Shown here piece by piece: positions 15,032-26,842 of a stretch of DNA of 64,000 nt; the first letter of the stretch is position 1, and every line of letters starts with the position of its first letter. The DNA lies in contig MU278364.1 in assembly GCA_022385755.1 (NCBI GenBank), positions 248,001 through 312,000 of the forward strand, in the 5' to 3' direction. The DNA is from Trametopsis cervina. Its lineage: Eukaryota; Basidiomycota; Agaricomycetes; Polyporales; Irpicaceae. The translations under genes and the position numbers were made by a program. The notes under the pieces were generated by a model. The model was not told where the DNA came from. It worked only from the letters and a program-made list of their open reading frames with translations, and did no database searches.

Positions 15032-15728
15032 CGCGGGCGGCGGCGGGCGCGGCGGGCGGGAGGAGGAGGAGGGTGCGAGCGGCGGAGGGGAGGGGAGAGG
15101 GGGAGAGGATGGAGAGCAGCAGGGGCCATGTGAGAGTAATCTTTAAAGGCAGAGGATGAACAGGTTTAAGAAGCAAGATGGCTACTTTGATGGACGGCCA
15201 TCGACGACCCAACCCAGCGAGCGACCCCTTCTTCCGTCCTAAAATTCCGTCCTCACCTCCTACCAGAAAACGCACAAAATTGTTTAGCACACTCTTACAC
15301 CCGTGCGCACGTCGTCTCGCAGGTGCCGCACACCGCAGTGCCCGCCGCGCGCCCACCGAGCAGCGCGTCGGTCGGTGACTTGTCGCATCTCTCCTTCCGC
15401 ATCTGGCAGCCCCCATCGAGCGCGCATGCTGCTTCTTTTGCCACGCATCCATATGCCGCACCGTCACGCAGTGACTGCGCTTCGATTCCCGTCACGCGCT
15501 TCCCCACCTTTCATGCGCCACGACGCGATCAAACCGCTCGCCTCGCCAGTCACCGACTGCACCCGGCCCCCTTCCTCCCATCCGTCCGCGTTTGGCTAGC
15601 TCCTCTCATCCCGACGGCACTACAGGCGCCCGCTCACCGGCTTCGTCCTCGACAGCGACCAGCCCAGCGAACTCGACGTCCGCCCCGCCACTCACGACGC
15701 ACACAAGTATATTGGGACTGCTGCGACC
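15032..15728. promoter_or_regulatory. Shared divergent promoter region (arrestin / SLC35F6-like)
   Basis: About 700 bp between two divergent start codons. The region is GC-rich with C-rich runs on the plus strand. No TATA box stands out and no convincing gene is present, although several frames are open by composition. Confidence 0.5.
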
Positions 15729-18700
15729 ATGCCGTCGTCCTTGTATGTTCCGGCTCTTATAGCCGGAATGCTCATAACTGTACGCATTCTCCTATCACGC
15801 TGTCGTCACACAGTCACTAAATGCACAGTGTGCAGGGCTCTAGCAACTCTATCTGGACAAAGTGGCAGGTGTGTATTGGACTGTCTGTTCGTAGTATTCA
15901 CCCGTGCTGAGTTGCTATGCTATCTCTGCAGGACGTGCAATGTGTCGAGAACTGCGACGACCCCAACCCCAGTCACCACGTAGTCTATGAGCAGCCGGTG
16001 TGGCAGACGCTCCAGATGTTCAGTGCGTCCCTTTTAGCTTCACTGACACCGTATGCGGCACCCATCACTCACCTCCATCTTCCATCTATCCCAACACCGT
16101 CAATCCCATGGCCTCTTCATTCTCCCCTGACACGCACCCCGTGATACCTGTACTTTTGCCGCGCCAGTCGGAGAAATGCTTTGTGCGTATTCGCATTATT
16201 TGAGCTCTGCTTTCCAACTCAAGCTCACCGCGCATCTGTCCATCCTTGCATCTGCATCGCTCGTCCCCTCGATCCACCACCACCAGGCTTTCTTCCCGTT
16301 CTGTATGCTGTGGCGAAGACCCGATATGACGCCTACAGACGCTCCCGTCGCCCTCCTGTACATCTCGACCCTGACACCGAAGACCATGTTGGCGAAGAGG
16401 ATCTCGCGGGCGAGGTCATCAAGACTTCAGAGCCGGAGCGGATGCGCGGATGGGCATACCTGCTGTTGTGGCTGCCCGCTGCATGTGATTTGACTGGCAC
16501 AACAGTGAGTAGCGTCTTTCATCGGCCCATCTCTCATCATGCTCTTCGATTATCTCCCCAATCGTTCTGTACCCGATGCTTCTGTACCCGTTTGGCTAGT
16601 GGGCAACGGGCCTACTAACGGTCCGTGCTGCGCTGCAGAGAAGCTGGTGGTTTCTGTGTCTTTCCTGCAATGTCGCTTCCGTTCACGGTGGAGGCCCATG
16701 TGTCCGATGACGCGCTATATGGTTCGCGTCCGCATACCGGTGTCGATCTGAGAGTGAGGTGTACCGACACGATGCACTCCCATTTCCTTGCTCTGCCTCG
16801 ATGTTGAGCCATTCATTCTTCAATCCTTCAACCATGCCAATTGTTATGGCACCGTTTCTGTGGAACGTTTGACGATTTCCCGACTACGGTTCAAACCTTA
16901 CTGATGTCATCTTCTCTTCATCGCAGCTTATGAACGTCGGGCTAATCTATACACCCGTATCAATATACCAAATGACCCGTGGCGCGGTGGTCCTCTTCGT
17001 TGGTGTTCTCAGTGTCATCTTCTTGAGCCGAAGACTGTGGTTGTATCAGTGAGTTGATCGCCGCTCGCACGCACCCTTGTTGTCCGATGAAGACCTCGAT
17101 ACTAACCTCCTTCTGTCAGGTGGCTGTCCCTAGTGACGGTCATGATTGGTGTCTCGCTGGTTGGCGTCAGCGGTTCGATGATTAAAGATGCTGTAAAGGA
17201 CGCGTCGGCCGGGCTCCTCGCGTCATTCGTCGGGCTGAACAGCACCGTCCCGAACTCGCCTTCTGGTCCGGCCCCCGAGCCTATCGACGAACCAGAGATG
17301 ACGAAGGTCGTCATCGGTGCGTCGCCCTCCGAGTGCTGCTTGCACGTACTGGATGGAGAACCTAATCTGACTTCTGTCACGTGCGTCTGTCACAGGTGTC
17401 TTCTTCGTGTTGTTCGCCCAAGTCTTGTGAGTTATTCACGCTCCGCTCAATCTTTCGTCCGTGGTCAGCGGTGTGGCCACATCCCCACGCGGCTCGAGCA
17501 TTCAGTCCGTCCTGTCCAGCGGCGGTTGGGCTGTGATTGGGCTGTTGGGATGCTCCCAGTATTATCAATTCGACCTGCAGCGTGGGCTCGAAGCGGGGTC
17601 ACGTTTGGCTCTGCGCAGCCGAGTACCCAGCCTTCTCGACAGATCTCCGTCGCTGGGTGCAGAGGACCGAGTGGGCGTGCCAGAGTGGGTACAGCCTAGA
17701 CAAGGGCACGAGGCGGTCTTCTTTTGTCATCACTGCTTCCAGTTCCCGTCATAGCCCACCCACATCGCAGCGACGAGACGCTCCGTGTCTATTCTGCCCA
17801 GCCGCATGTTCTGCGGTGCGACACTGGTCGTATTTGTATTATGTCGTGCACAGTGGGTGCACTTCGTATGTTTCCTTCCTTCCGATCGGATCTTCTGCGG
17901 CGTGTATTTGACGATTAAACGCTGACGATACCCTTCTCGCACCATTGTTCCCAGTACGGCAACTCAATTCGTTCTAGAAGGTACGTTCCCCGCTTGCATA
18001 TTTCCCTATCGCTATCCCCTTCCGTCTTTCTTTCTTTTTCTCCGGCCACCGACTGACCACTTCGCCTTGCAGAGAAGATTATGTCCCGCTACACCGTGCC
18101 GCCGCTGATCGCAGTCGGCTGGGAAGGGTTCTTCGGGGCTCTCACCATTCTCCTCGTGATGCCTATCCTCCCGCTCATCAGTCCCTCCCTGCCGCCCTCC
18201 GTCCAGCCGTTCTTTGACCTCAAGCGCGGCCTGGACCAGATGCTCAACACTCCGACGGTCCTTTGGAGCGGTGTCGCGATCATGTTCAGCATCAGCTTCT
18301 TCAACTTTTTCGGGTTGAGCGTGACGAAGCACGTCAGCGCGACGGCGCGCAGTCTCACGGACTCGTGCAGGACGCTCAGCATATGGCTCGTCAGTCTTGG
18401 GCTCGGATGGGAGAGGCTCGTTTGGCCCGTATCGCTCTTGCAGATGTTGGGCTTCTCGCTGTTGGTGTAAGTCCCCATCTCACGAATCTCCATCATCCGA
18501 CACGATGATATCATACCAAACCGCGTACTGACAACCCTTTCTTCTTCACTGACAGATACGGAACCTTCCTGTTCAACAGCCTCGTCAAGCCGCCCTGGTT
18601 CTTGCGCCCGCGTGCGGTTGAGCCGGCTGCAGACTCAGAAGAGGCGCGCGCGCTGCTTGCCGCCGAGGCCTTGGACGAGACCGCGGTGCTCCCCGCCGAT

Positions 18701-18775
18701 TTGGGGCAGGGCGGGTTCGACGTCGTCCCGCCGAACCAGCTCGCGCACCCCCCACCCCGTCCGCGGAGTGACTGA
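15729..18775 (+). CDS. SLC35F6-like drug/metabolite superfamily transporter
   Basis: Multi-exon membrane protein related to animal SLC35F6 and fungal nucleotide-sugar-transporter-like proteins. The N-terminus starts MPSSLYVPALIAGMLIT and continues after an intron with GSSNSIWTKWQ, then DVQCVENCDDPNPSHH and QPVWQTLQMFIGEM, matching the first helix and lumenal loop of the family. Later exons give PAACDLTGTT, LMNVGLIYTPVSIYQMTRGA (helices 3-4), VIGVFFVLFAQV, the long exon starting EKIMSRYTVPPLIAVGWEGF, and then FFNFFGLSVTKHVSATARSL with SCRTLSIWLVSLGLGWERL, the strongest family signature. The protein ends after LFNSLVKPPW with a soluble tail of about 55 residues and TGA at 18773. SLC35F6 is reported in lysosomal or mitochondrial membranes and its substrate is unsettled, so location and cargo here are unknown. 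Internal exon ends between 16.2 and 18.0 kb are approximate. Confidence 0.87.
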
Positions 18776-21689
18776 TTGATCTCGTCTTCGCTCGCAGACA
18801 TCGGCTCGTACGATTGACATGGACATCATCGAGGGTTGCTGTTTGTTGCGCGGTCCCGCGTGTGGTGGGGCGTTGCGAGGCGTATTGCTCCGTTGTTCGT
18901 TCTGCGATCCGGAACTTCCAGCGGGAAGACGGAAAGGGCCGTTGACGTGATGCTGAGGTCTGGTTTGGCGATTCTGGGGCTGGGATCTAAGTGGAAGATA
19001 ATGGTGGAGTAGGTTGGGATGTGATACATCATTCATGATCCCAGCGGTTTTTGCGATTGACGACTCGTCCTGATCTTTGTTCATTTCGTAACGCATTTGT
19101 GTATTTATTCTCATGGAACTCGTACTTCCCACATCGACTGGTGCTAATCACAGTTATACGATACGATCTCAAAAGTTTCGCGGGTGACAAGTTAGTTCGG
19201 TGTGACGGTGAGTTCCGGCGACTATGGCGTCACCGTTGGGCGGATACAGATCGTCGGTTGGATCATTCTCCGTGTCCAATATGAGGCTAAGCATCCAATA
19301 AGCTTCGACAGAATGCACCACACCACACTACGGGGCTAGAAGCTGTCACGATGCATCTGCACAGAACGTTGCAATCTTCTGTGGATTAGTGCGATTGGAG
19401 GTTGCGCCGACCGGAGGCTCGACGGATGGTGCGTATGAAACGAACCCAAGGAGTCCGGAACACCCTGCGAAATTGCGTGAGACCGTACTGCTGGAAATGC
19501 GCCCATCGCAGATTGAGTGAGCTGTCGACTGACTCCGAGGTGCCGGGTGAGATGGTCCGGGGAGCCAAGAGATCTGTGAAGGTGAAAATCGTGCTAAGCT
19601 GGCCGCCGGCAGAGCGTAGTGGCTCAGTGCCAATTTTCTGGCTCTGTCAATAAGTGACGTCTGCTGGAACACTCTGCAAGTGCTAGTGCTGGTGCTAGCG
19701 CACGCAGGACTGTACTGATTTACTCGGGTTGACGACGTGGAAAATTCTGAACGTATGTAGGATAGTCTGCGTCTTCCCTGCATGACGGATGGAATCCTGT
19801 CAGGAATGTTGACAGTAGAACAGAAGTCAGCTCCGTTGCTAGAGGAGCGCTGGAAGAACTAGGAGGGAACCCTTGAAGATGTACTGTATCGCGGTCGCCG
19901 TTCCAGCCCGTATCGCGTCGCTACGCAATGGACGTTTAGTAGAGCGCTCTCTGACGTGGAAAATCAACGAACGCTTGGTTCTTCCGTCGATTTACTTCCG
20001 CGATGCGTGCGGCCTTCTCCTGGCAATAATGGTCCTTTAGTGTGGTGGTTGCCGACGTGCGATTTGGCTGTCTTCTGCTTCCCACGATCAAACAGTATGT
20101 TCATTTTGCGATATACGCGGCGGACTGAAGAGCGCGTCAGATTCTCACGCTTGAGCTTCGTAAGGCCTTGCGTTTATCGTCCACAAATTGCACGACTCGA
20201 AATGCAATGCGTGGTCTTGCATGACTTTGTGGTGCATTGCGACAACTGGCAAGCTGCTTTTCTGGTGCGGTGACGCCTGAGAAGCGGTTCTTGAAGGATG
20301 ACGCAGCCCATATGGCGGCGTGCAGATCCGCTGGCGGAACTGCGATTGAAGATCAGCGAGCAGATATCAACGTCAAAGGCAAGAACGCTGGGCGTCATGA
20401 GCCTGTACGCCCACCTGGGCCCACTGCACTGGAAAACACGTCATTCAGCATAAGACTGTCACCGGGAATTGAACGCTATGAAGGAGTTCGTCAGCCTGGG
20501 TGTGACCAGACAGCCACGCATCCGAGTTTGGAGATCCACATAGAAAGCCGGGTCAGGTCATAGACCTTTGTTGTGGTTCTATCATGCCGCTTCACCTGAG
20601 CAGGTAAACGAAGAAGTTTACACATCTCGTAACTGAAACCACTCACAAGCTCGCATGTCTTCTTGCGAAAATATTTTTCAAGTGGATGTTCTGTCGATAC
20701 CAGAGGAAACAGACAGCGGATGAGGATGTCATATAACTGCGGATGGAGAAGAATCCACTGACTGTTGTCTATGCCCCCTCTTTGCGCCTTCGGGCAGCTG
20801 CCTTTTACCACGCGATGATAGGAAGTATGACCCTGCCATTGCAGGTGGTTCAATCGATTCCTCAAGGGGCGTAGGAGAGTGAGGGCGTCTGGGTTGGGGT
20901 GTCCGGAGATGGTGGATGTCGTTGAATGCAACAGCGAGAAACAAAGATCGGGCTGTCCGCGGAAAGCTATGTAAAAGTGCTTGTGTTGAGTGGAAAATTT
21001 GCGTGGACCCGCTACCCACAGCATAGGGGGCTTCTGTCGGACTGGCTGGACGTGCGTACTCAGCTTCAGAGGGCTGCAAAGGCATTTGCTTGATCGTCAT
21101 GGAAATCCCGCGTAATGATTGGTGAATTTGCCGTTACAGCAGTCCTATGCAGTGGGGTCTGGCACTCGGACTCAGTTCTGGCGATTGCGTAGGGGATGTG
21201 TCCATACGTACAGAACTGCCAGTGCCACCTAACGACAACGTGAATGTGTCAGATACGACTGAGGCACGTGGACACGCAGCGGCTGCCCTCTTTATACAAA
21301 ACACCCAAGTAACGGCTGTGACAAGCACAAGGAACGAACGCCGTGGGTTTTCCTGATAGAGGAGGACATATAGTTGACACTGGAATATGTGCTTGAGTGT
21401 CTACATCTAGAACCAAGGATTGGGTGGGGACACAGACTCACATGCGAAACACTGACTTCTGTTCGCGCTTCTGCTCCGCGTACGTCTTCCGTTCAACATT
21501 CGTCTATACCATCCGGAAGTGCGAGCGGTATAGACGATCGTTGCACGTAAGTGTTAGATTGCTAGCGAGTTCTTGCCCACGCTGCATCTTGCAGACGTTT
21601 GTAAGTCGGAGTCGGCCACGGCACACCCTGAGGATAGTGTGCTATGGTCGTGCGCATGTTTTCCTTGTTGTGGGGAGAAAGGGGTCACG

Positions 21690-22030
21690 TATGGACGGCC
21701 ACCAATTTATGTACAGGGGCTGGGCGGTAGCAGTTGAATTCCTGTCTGCCATTCAGCCCGTTGTATAAGAAACACCGCCATCTTTGTGAGTACACTTACA
21801 ATAGATCTATCATGTATAGCAGGCTCGTCCCCAGGCTGTCGCCGGTGACAGCCTGCAATAGGGTCTTGAAGACGCAGACTGTGCATGTCAGAGTTGACGT
21901 TCGGACCAAGGATCGGATCGCAAGAATACTGGGAAAGAAAAAAAGATGGAGCAGGGTCGCCGGTTGTCCATGCACCAGAGACCGCCCGACGTAGCGCAGG
22001 AGTGGGTCACTGCTGCATGGTAGGCCAATA
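21690..22030. repeat. Degenerate direct repeat, unit A
   Basis: Begins near GGCCACCAATTTATGTACAG (21698) and ends near a block reading CGTAGCGCAGGAGTGGGTCA at about 21991. Unit B repeats the same order of blocks about 1.1 kb downstream. The divergence implies an old tandem duplication. Confidence 0.65.
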
Positions 22031-22099
22031 CAGAAGAGAGAAAAGCTATCCCGGATAGTCTCACCCATGATATTGCAACGCTCCGTGCCGGTAAGCTGC

Positions 22100-22546
22100 A
22101 GTATGGTGGCAGGAAGATGCAATTCGCTCCTCGATGTTGATTCGCAGCGGACACCGCTTACAGAATTAGGGTTGTTGTGGCAAAATATGTGCATATTTAT
22201 ATATATGTCAGCTGTGTTTGTTCGGCACGCATATTCCAGTGCAATGGGGATGTCACATTGTTTGTTAGCTGCGACCATACATTCAGTGTCATTGTGCCAC
22301 GAGGTGCTCACCTTCCATCCCAGGACTACCGGCGTACGCACGAATACAACGCGACATCCCCGAAATATGCAGAAACGGATGGACAGTCCACCGTTCAACG
22401 TCTAGGTATGCGACCTGCTGCAATCTACCTGCGTGTACCGTATGATAGCTTAGTTGCGTGGCGAGGTGTGCCGCCAGTCGATCTATCCTGGTAGACAATC
22501 CAATGACACGGAAAACTTGTGTTTGCACGCTGTCATTTAAACTCAA
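22100..22546 (-). pseudogene. Decayed relative of the two-TM orphan gene at 26.8-27.7 kb
   Basis: On the minus strand the frame ending near 22289 reads ...YAGSPGMEGEHLVAQ, matching the C-terminus of the intact gene (...YARDPRSEGERLVAQWR). The sequence beyond the stop is also shared: blocks such as GAGGAGCGAATTG and a CACAACAACC-like segment align collinearly with 26,640-26,850. The part corresponding to the transmembrane exon is not recoverable here and the frame is broken, so this is a degraded copy including its 3' flank. Confidence 0.6.
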
Positions 22547-22771
22547 GATGTGAGTAATAACACGAGCTTACCTCTCAGCCTGATATCTGCCCATATCTAC
22601 GCTCGCTTGCATTTTCTGACCGTATGGATGACGGGAATCTATACAGCAAGCTATAGATCAGTATTTAGCGAACAACCACAAGTTCGTGTCGCTCACAACA
22701 CAACGAAAGGTCACTGGACTGTAAATGGGGTTGTATTTGCATCGTGTCTGTTATGTGAAAAAAGGAACCGG

Positions 22772-23160
22772 GATACGAGCGGCCACCAATTGATGTATAG
22801 GGCCAGGCGGCAAACATCTCTCCTTGCCGCTGACTCTACTTCTTGCGTGCGAAATGCCACCATTTTCCTGAGGGTAAAGTGCGCTTACGAGAGGAATTCC
22901 GGATGATCACCACGCTGCAGCTCGTCTCTCAGGCTGCCATGTGTGGTAGTTCGGGGTGGAGCTGGGATAAGACAACGTGTGGGCATGTCATCCATTGTAC
23001 AAGTCAAAGGGACACTCACACCGGGAGGTAAGACCGGGATAGTGACGCTCCCTGCGAGCAACATAAAAGGGAGCAGGCTCACTAGTTGTCCGGTCAGAAG
23101 GTCAGAAATAGCAAGAAAACACCACACGTAGCGCAGAAGTGGGTCACTGCTGCATAGCAT
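22772..23160. repeat. Degenerate direct repeat, unit B
   Basis: Counterpart of unit A: GGCCACCAATTGATGTATAG near 22781, then CGTAGCGCAGAAGTGGGTCA near 23128. The offsets to unit A are about 1,083 bp and 1,137 bp, so the period is about 1.1 kb with indels. A weaker third trace (GATCGATGTACAGGGTGCAT, about 23752) may mark a further unit. Confidence 0.65.
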
Positions 23161-23268
23161 CACTTCCGGAGAATAACACGCTGCCAAGAATAAGCTTACT
23201 GGTGACACTGCAACGCCTTGAAGCAACGACAGACCCCCTTCACAAAACATCATTGTCTGCATTGCCAA
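22885..23268 (-). pseudogene. Fragment sharing the CSSDPLLRYV block (relic of duplicated DNA)
   Basis: A 127-codon minus-strand frame contains LCSSDPLLRYVWCFLAISDL. A near-identical block, PCSSDPLLRYVGRSLVHGQP, occurs in another minus-strand frame near 21,990. Both come from the repeated units A and B. Hydrophobic stretches are present (LVSLLPFMLLAGSVTIPVL), but codon use is not convincing and no start or splice context is clear. I treat it as a relic rather than a working gene. Confidence 0.35.
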
Positions 23269-25246
23269 GTCGGACCCTTGATATATATTCGGCTTGTACC
23301 CAACTGCCCTGTAAATGTCGTATCCTGATTCAGGCCGACAGTGCTATGGAAGAGACAACGTACATGGAAGACGGAGATATTCGCCCACAGAACTGTTGAC
23401 TGTAGTGGTTTGCCCTCCGGGCTCCTGTTGCGCCGACTGACAGAACTGATATTGCATCCTTGCACAATATAGACCCTGTGGAAGCCGCTCCAGCGCACCT
23501 ATGGTTCGCCCATGGCCTGAGAACGGTCAGACTGTAGAGCAATGAGCCCGCTCGGCAATCGTCAAAGAGGGGTTCAACAGAACCGTTTTGGCGTTCACGC
23601 TCGTCATGCGCGCGTGTGTTCCAATACAATGTTGTATCTTTATGCGTCTATCTGTCATAAAATGCTGCTACTTGCGAGGAACGTTTCAGAGGGACGCTTG
23701 TACGGTGTAGATCGATCAAAAACACCCGTGCTATATTTCACCTACCAAGGATCGATGTACAGGGTGCATGAGTTCCTGAGCGTGTAAAAGCTTATGCAAT
23801 TGTGCATACTGCATTTGTTTTTCTGAGGTTTCTACGCAGGATGAAGTGTGAATCACTGTCTGTGGTAATCGTGGCAGACATGACCTAGCCTGCAATCCCT
23901 ACAGCCCGCGGTTTGGTAGCTGAATGCTGCCAGTGATGCAACTATGGGTCCAAAGGCAAAACAGTGAGCAAGAATTGGTTGAAAAGCTCACCGATTGTAC
24001 GAGTAAGATTTGCCAGCGTGACACGTCCGCATGCAACATACAAAGCTGTTTCACATGTAGATGACAGGAGAACATACACTTCAAACATTGTGGTATCATT
24101 ATGGAAGCAGTAGTGGTACGTGCTTACCATTTATCCGGCACACGCTCTGGTGGGTAAAGAGCTGCCACGGTGGACCCTGTACGGCTGAAATTGGGAGTGC
24201 TACGTGATAACCTGGAAGATAGTGGCGTAGCCTTCTTCGAGAAAAAGAGTCTTTCCGATAGCACTCAATGCCTCATGGCATGCCATAGCAAGCCCCGACG
24301 GGGGACCGTGGAAAACACTGAGCGCAATAATGTAACTAGGTTTACAACGATCGCACCACTGTAAAGAGTAAGACAAAATACAGAAATATTGACCACAGCC
24401 ATACCTTCACAGAGTCTCTTTATTTGCGGCATTCAAGGGTGAAGAGGATACCAAGTACACAAATTGCCTTAGAGACCAGGTCGCCATGGAGTGATTCCCG
24501 CGCCACAAGGGTTGTCATACGGCAAGCGCACTCCGGGCGCAGCCGATGCTACAGGCTCGCATTGCAATTCCTACTACTGAGTGCACCGAACCAATCTATG
24601 CCTTAGGCGTAGGTGCTGGTTGTTGTTGTGTCATTATCAAATCCTATTCAGATTGGTGAAGGCTCGTAACCCGAACCTTACTGTAACAAGCCGCCGTTTC
24701 TCATCTCAATATGTGATAACGCGACCCTTGCACATACCAGCTCATTTCACAACTTCGTGCTACTTCTTTTGAACGTCATTAACCGCAATTGACATTACAA
24801 ATCAATTTAGATAAAACGCTATCATCGCTGCACTGCTGAGCTCTCGATGAAGCCCAAGGTCCACGGTGGTGGAGGGACGGGTCACTTGCACCTTCCCCCC
24901 TTAAAGTGATAAATGACTCGTGGTGCGTCTGTTTTACTTCTTTTGTTGGTTTGATTCTAGGGGATGTAACCCACTACAGTGTCCGAACTCGATTATACTG
25001 GCCAAACCTTTGATGTGTCATCCGTCAATGCATGCCGTGAAAACTTGGAATCTCTCATTCATTCGCTGTCGCTCAAGTGTTACTTCTGCCCATGCTGATC
25101 AACCGATGGACCCTCTGTCATTCTATGCGTCATGTCAACACATGTGTCCTCCGAATGTCCGTAGCGCGTCGCCAAATAGAGCGATAACTCTCTCAGCCAG
25201 AGTATGTGTTCGTCGTCTCTGCTCCACACGTATACATGCCTGTTTG

Positions 25247-25254
25247 TATATATA
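25247..25254 (+). promoter_or_regulatory. TATA box of the 25.33-kb gene
   Basis: TATATATA followed by a G-rich run (GGAGGGGGCAGG), 76 bp upstream of the start codon at 25330. The spacing is compatible with a short 5' UTR. Confidence 0.55.
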
Positions 25255-25329
25255 GGAGGGGGCAGGTACTTACCCTCTTCAGCTCACTCGGTCCTCATAT
25301 TACAACGCGCATCTGAACGTTGGACCAAA

Positions 25330-26395
25330 ATGTCGCGCACTTCTCACCCAACAGGTCGCACACCCATTCTCCCGCCTCCTGGTAGCGGTCAAGCTGAACC
25401 CATCCAGGCTAGCCCTGGTCAAGCTGAACCCATTCAGGCTAGCCCTGGTCAAGCTGGTCCCGGTCGCACACCCCTTATCCCACCTCCTGGTAGCGGTCAA
25501 GCTGAACCCAGTCAGGCTAGCCCTGGCCAAGCTGGTCCTGGTCAAGATGAGGACGGTAATACTGGTGATGGTCAAGCCGGCGACGGTCAAGCTGGCGGCG
25601 GTCAATCTGACGACGGTCAAGCTGGCGACGGTCAAGTCGATCAGACAGAGGGGAATGTTGAAGCCCCCGGACCAACGCCAGCCATGGCCTACGATGACGG
25701 TAAGACTTGGTGGTTTTCCGTGGAGCAGTACCCTTTGTTGACCACGGCTCACTCAGAGCCTGAGGCGGAGCATGAATGCAGGCAATTGGAAAGTATTCAT
25801 TACAAAGTGGAGGGAGACATCAAGGACGTGGAGTACCATGTCTTCGCGACTATGGGTCCCCAAGTGTTCGGGGATGATTGCAGGCACCTCGTTCATGTTG
25901 TAATCCCAATCGGACCCGCTCATATCTTCGTGAGTTATTAGACACTTTCTATACCTGTGGCCCGCTCATACACGTTTTAGCTCCAAGGGACTATCGACTT
26001 CAGATACCAGTCCTACCACGTTGATGTGGACGTCTACGTCCAAATCCCAATTTGTCCACCGGTCAGGCTCGGCACTTTCTCAGGGATTTTGGAGGAAGGA
26101 AACAACATCACTGTCAGCACCAAAGCTGTTAAACGGGTTATTTCAAAGTGTACCCTCACATTGTGGACCAGCTCATTCAACGGCCGGAAGTGGATTCACC
26201 TCAAAGGTGAACCGCCTATCAACATCTTCGACATGTCATACTGGTTCAACTTTGCCATCTTGCTTGTTCCCCTGTAAGTGGATCTGCCCATTCCCACCAT
26301 CTTTCCTTATCGAAAACTCATACATCATCACTCAAGCTGCGGCCCATACTAGCGACGAGCCTGTGGGCAACCATATGATACCCTGGGTGTTGTAA
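25330..26395 (+). CDS. Orphan protein with Gly/Gln/Ala-rich tandem repeats
   Basis: Three exons (25330-25929, 25981-26273, 26353-26395) join in frame to 311 residues, with good GT...AG signals. Residues 1 to about 115 are low complexity. They are built of repeated SGQAEPIQASPGQAEPIQAS-type units, an internal duplication of GRTPxxPPPGSGQAEP, and then a run of DGQAGDGQAGGGQSDDGQ units. The C-terminal two thirds look folded: AYDDGKTWWFSVEQYPLL, a stretch with three cysteines, FRYQSYHVDVDVYVQIPI and EPPINIFDMSYWFN. There is no signal peptide or clear TM helix and no family is recognised. A TATA box lies 76 bp upstream. It sits at the edge of the decayed duplicated block, which suggests a lineage-specific gene. 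Confidence 0.6.
25381..25640 (+). repeat. Coding tandem repeats in the 25.33-kb gene
   Basis: Roughly 30-bp units of the type GGTCAAGCTGAACCCATYCA plus GGCTAGCCCT are repeated from 25387. A second block of 15- to 18-bp units (GGTCAAGCTGGCGACGG variants) runs from about 25567 to 25640. Unit lengths are multiples of three, so changes in copy number would keep the frame. Confidence 0.85.
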
Positions 26396-26842
26396 TATAC
26401 AATCACCGGTGCGTAGCTGCCCCATACTGATTCACAATTACTGACTGGTGTGTACAGAGCCACAAGTTTCCCGAGCTGACTGCTGAGAGTGGTGGAAGTT
26501 CAAGCTGTCCGTCGTTTCTGTCCTTGTATCCAAAACCCATAAAAATCCGTAAGTGTAATGTGTCTTAGTCAACTTCGGCTTGGATATGCAACTGTACATT
26601 TCCTGTATGAAGTAGCCTGGTAATGCTTTCCGTACTGTAACCTGTAGTACGTTGTCGTAAAATCCAATTCGCTCCTCCATGTGGGTCCGCAGTGAACATC
26701 GCTTGTAGAATCGCAGCTGTTGTCGCAAATTAAGGATACATACAGGTTTATTTCTACTTCAGCAGGGTATGTAGGGCGCATATATCATCGTACAACGGAC
26801 TATTCATACCGTTACGTAGGTCCTGATTGTGAATTTCGATAC
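26396..26842. other. Duplicated 3' flank of the two-TM orphan gene
   Basis: No gene is called. Minus-strand DNA at about 26,640-26,842 is homologous to 22,100-22,300 (the same GAGGAGCGAATTG block about 165-170 bp beyond the shared GAGC...CTCGTGGC end). The minus-strand frame 26438-26728 is open but unsupported. The shared sequence could be a further exon, a UTR or simply duplicated flank. Confidence 0.45.

Larger units (their letters stand above)
18776..25329. other. 6.5-kb gene-poor block with decayed duplicated sequence
   Basis: After the 3' flank of the transporter gene, no confident gene is present until 25.33 kb. Base composition is less GC-rich than in the gene-dense parts and all open frames are short, with no family matches. 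Between about 21.6 and 23.8 kb the sequence contains repeated, strongly diverged blocks related to each other and to the 26.6-26.9 kb region (separate entries). 19.3-21.3 kb and 23.9-24.9 kb show nothing I can interpret. No terminal repeats, reverse transcriptase or transposase motifs were seen. Confidence 0.6.

Noticed and set aside
21796..22398. 200-codon minus-strand frame as an intact gene
   Set aside because: Its part near 22.3 kb is out of frame relative to the homologous C-terminus of the intact copy (EHLVAQ is read in another frame), so the openness is accidental; treated as degraded duplicate.
18776..24900. Search for a retrotransposon or DNA transposon in the gene-poor block
   Set aside because: No reverse transcriptase, integrase or transposase motif, no long terminal repeats and no clear terminal inverted repeats were seen; only the degenerate local repeats are supported.
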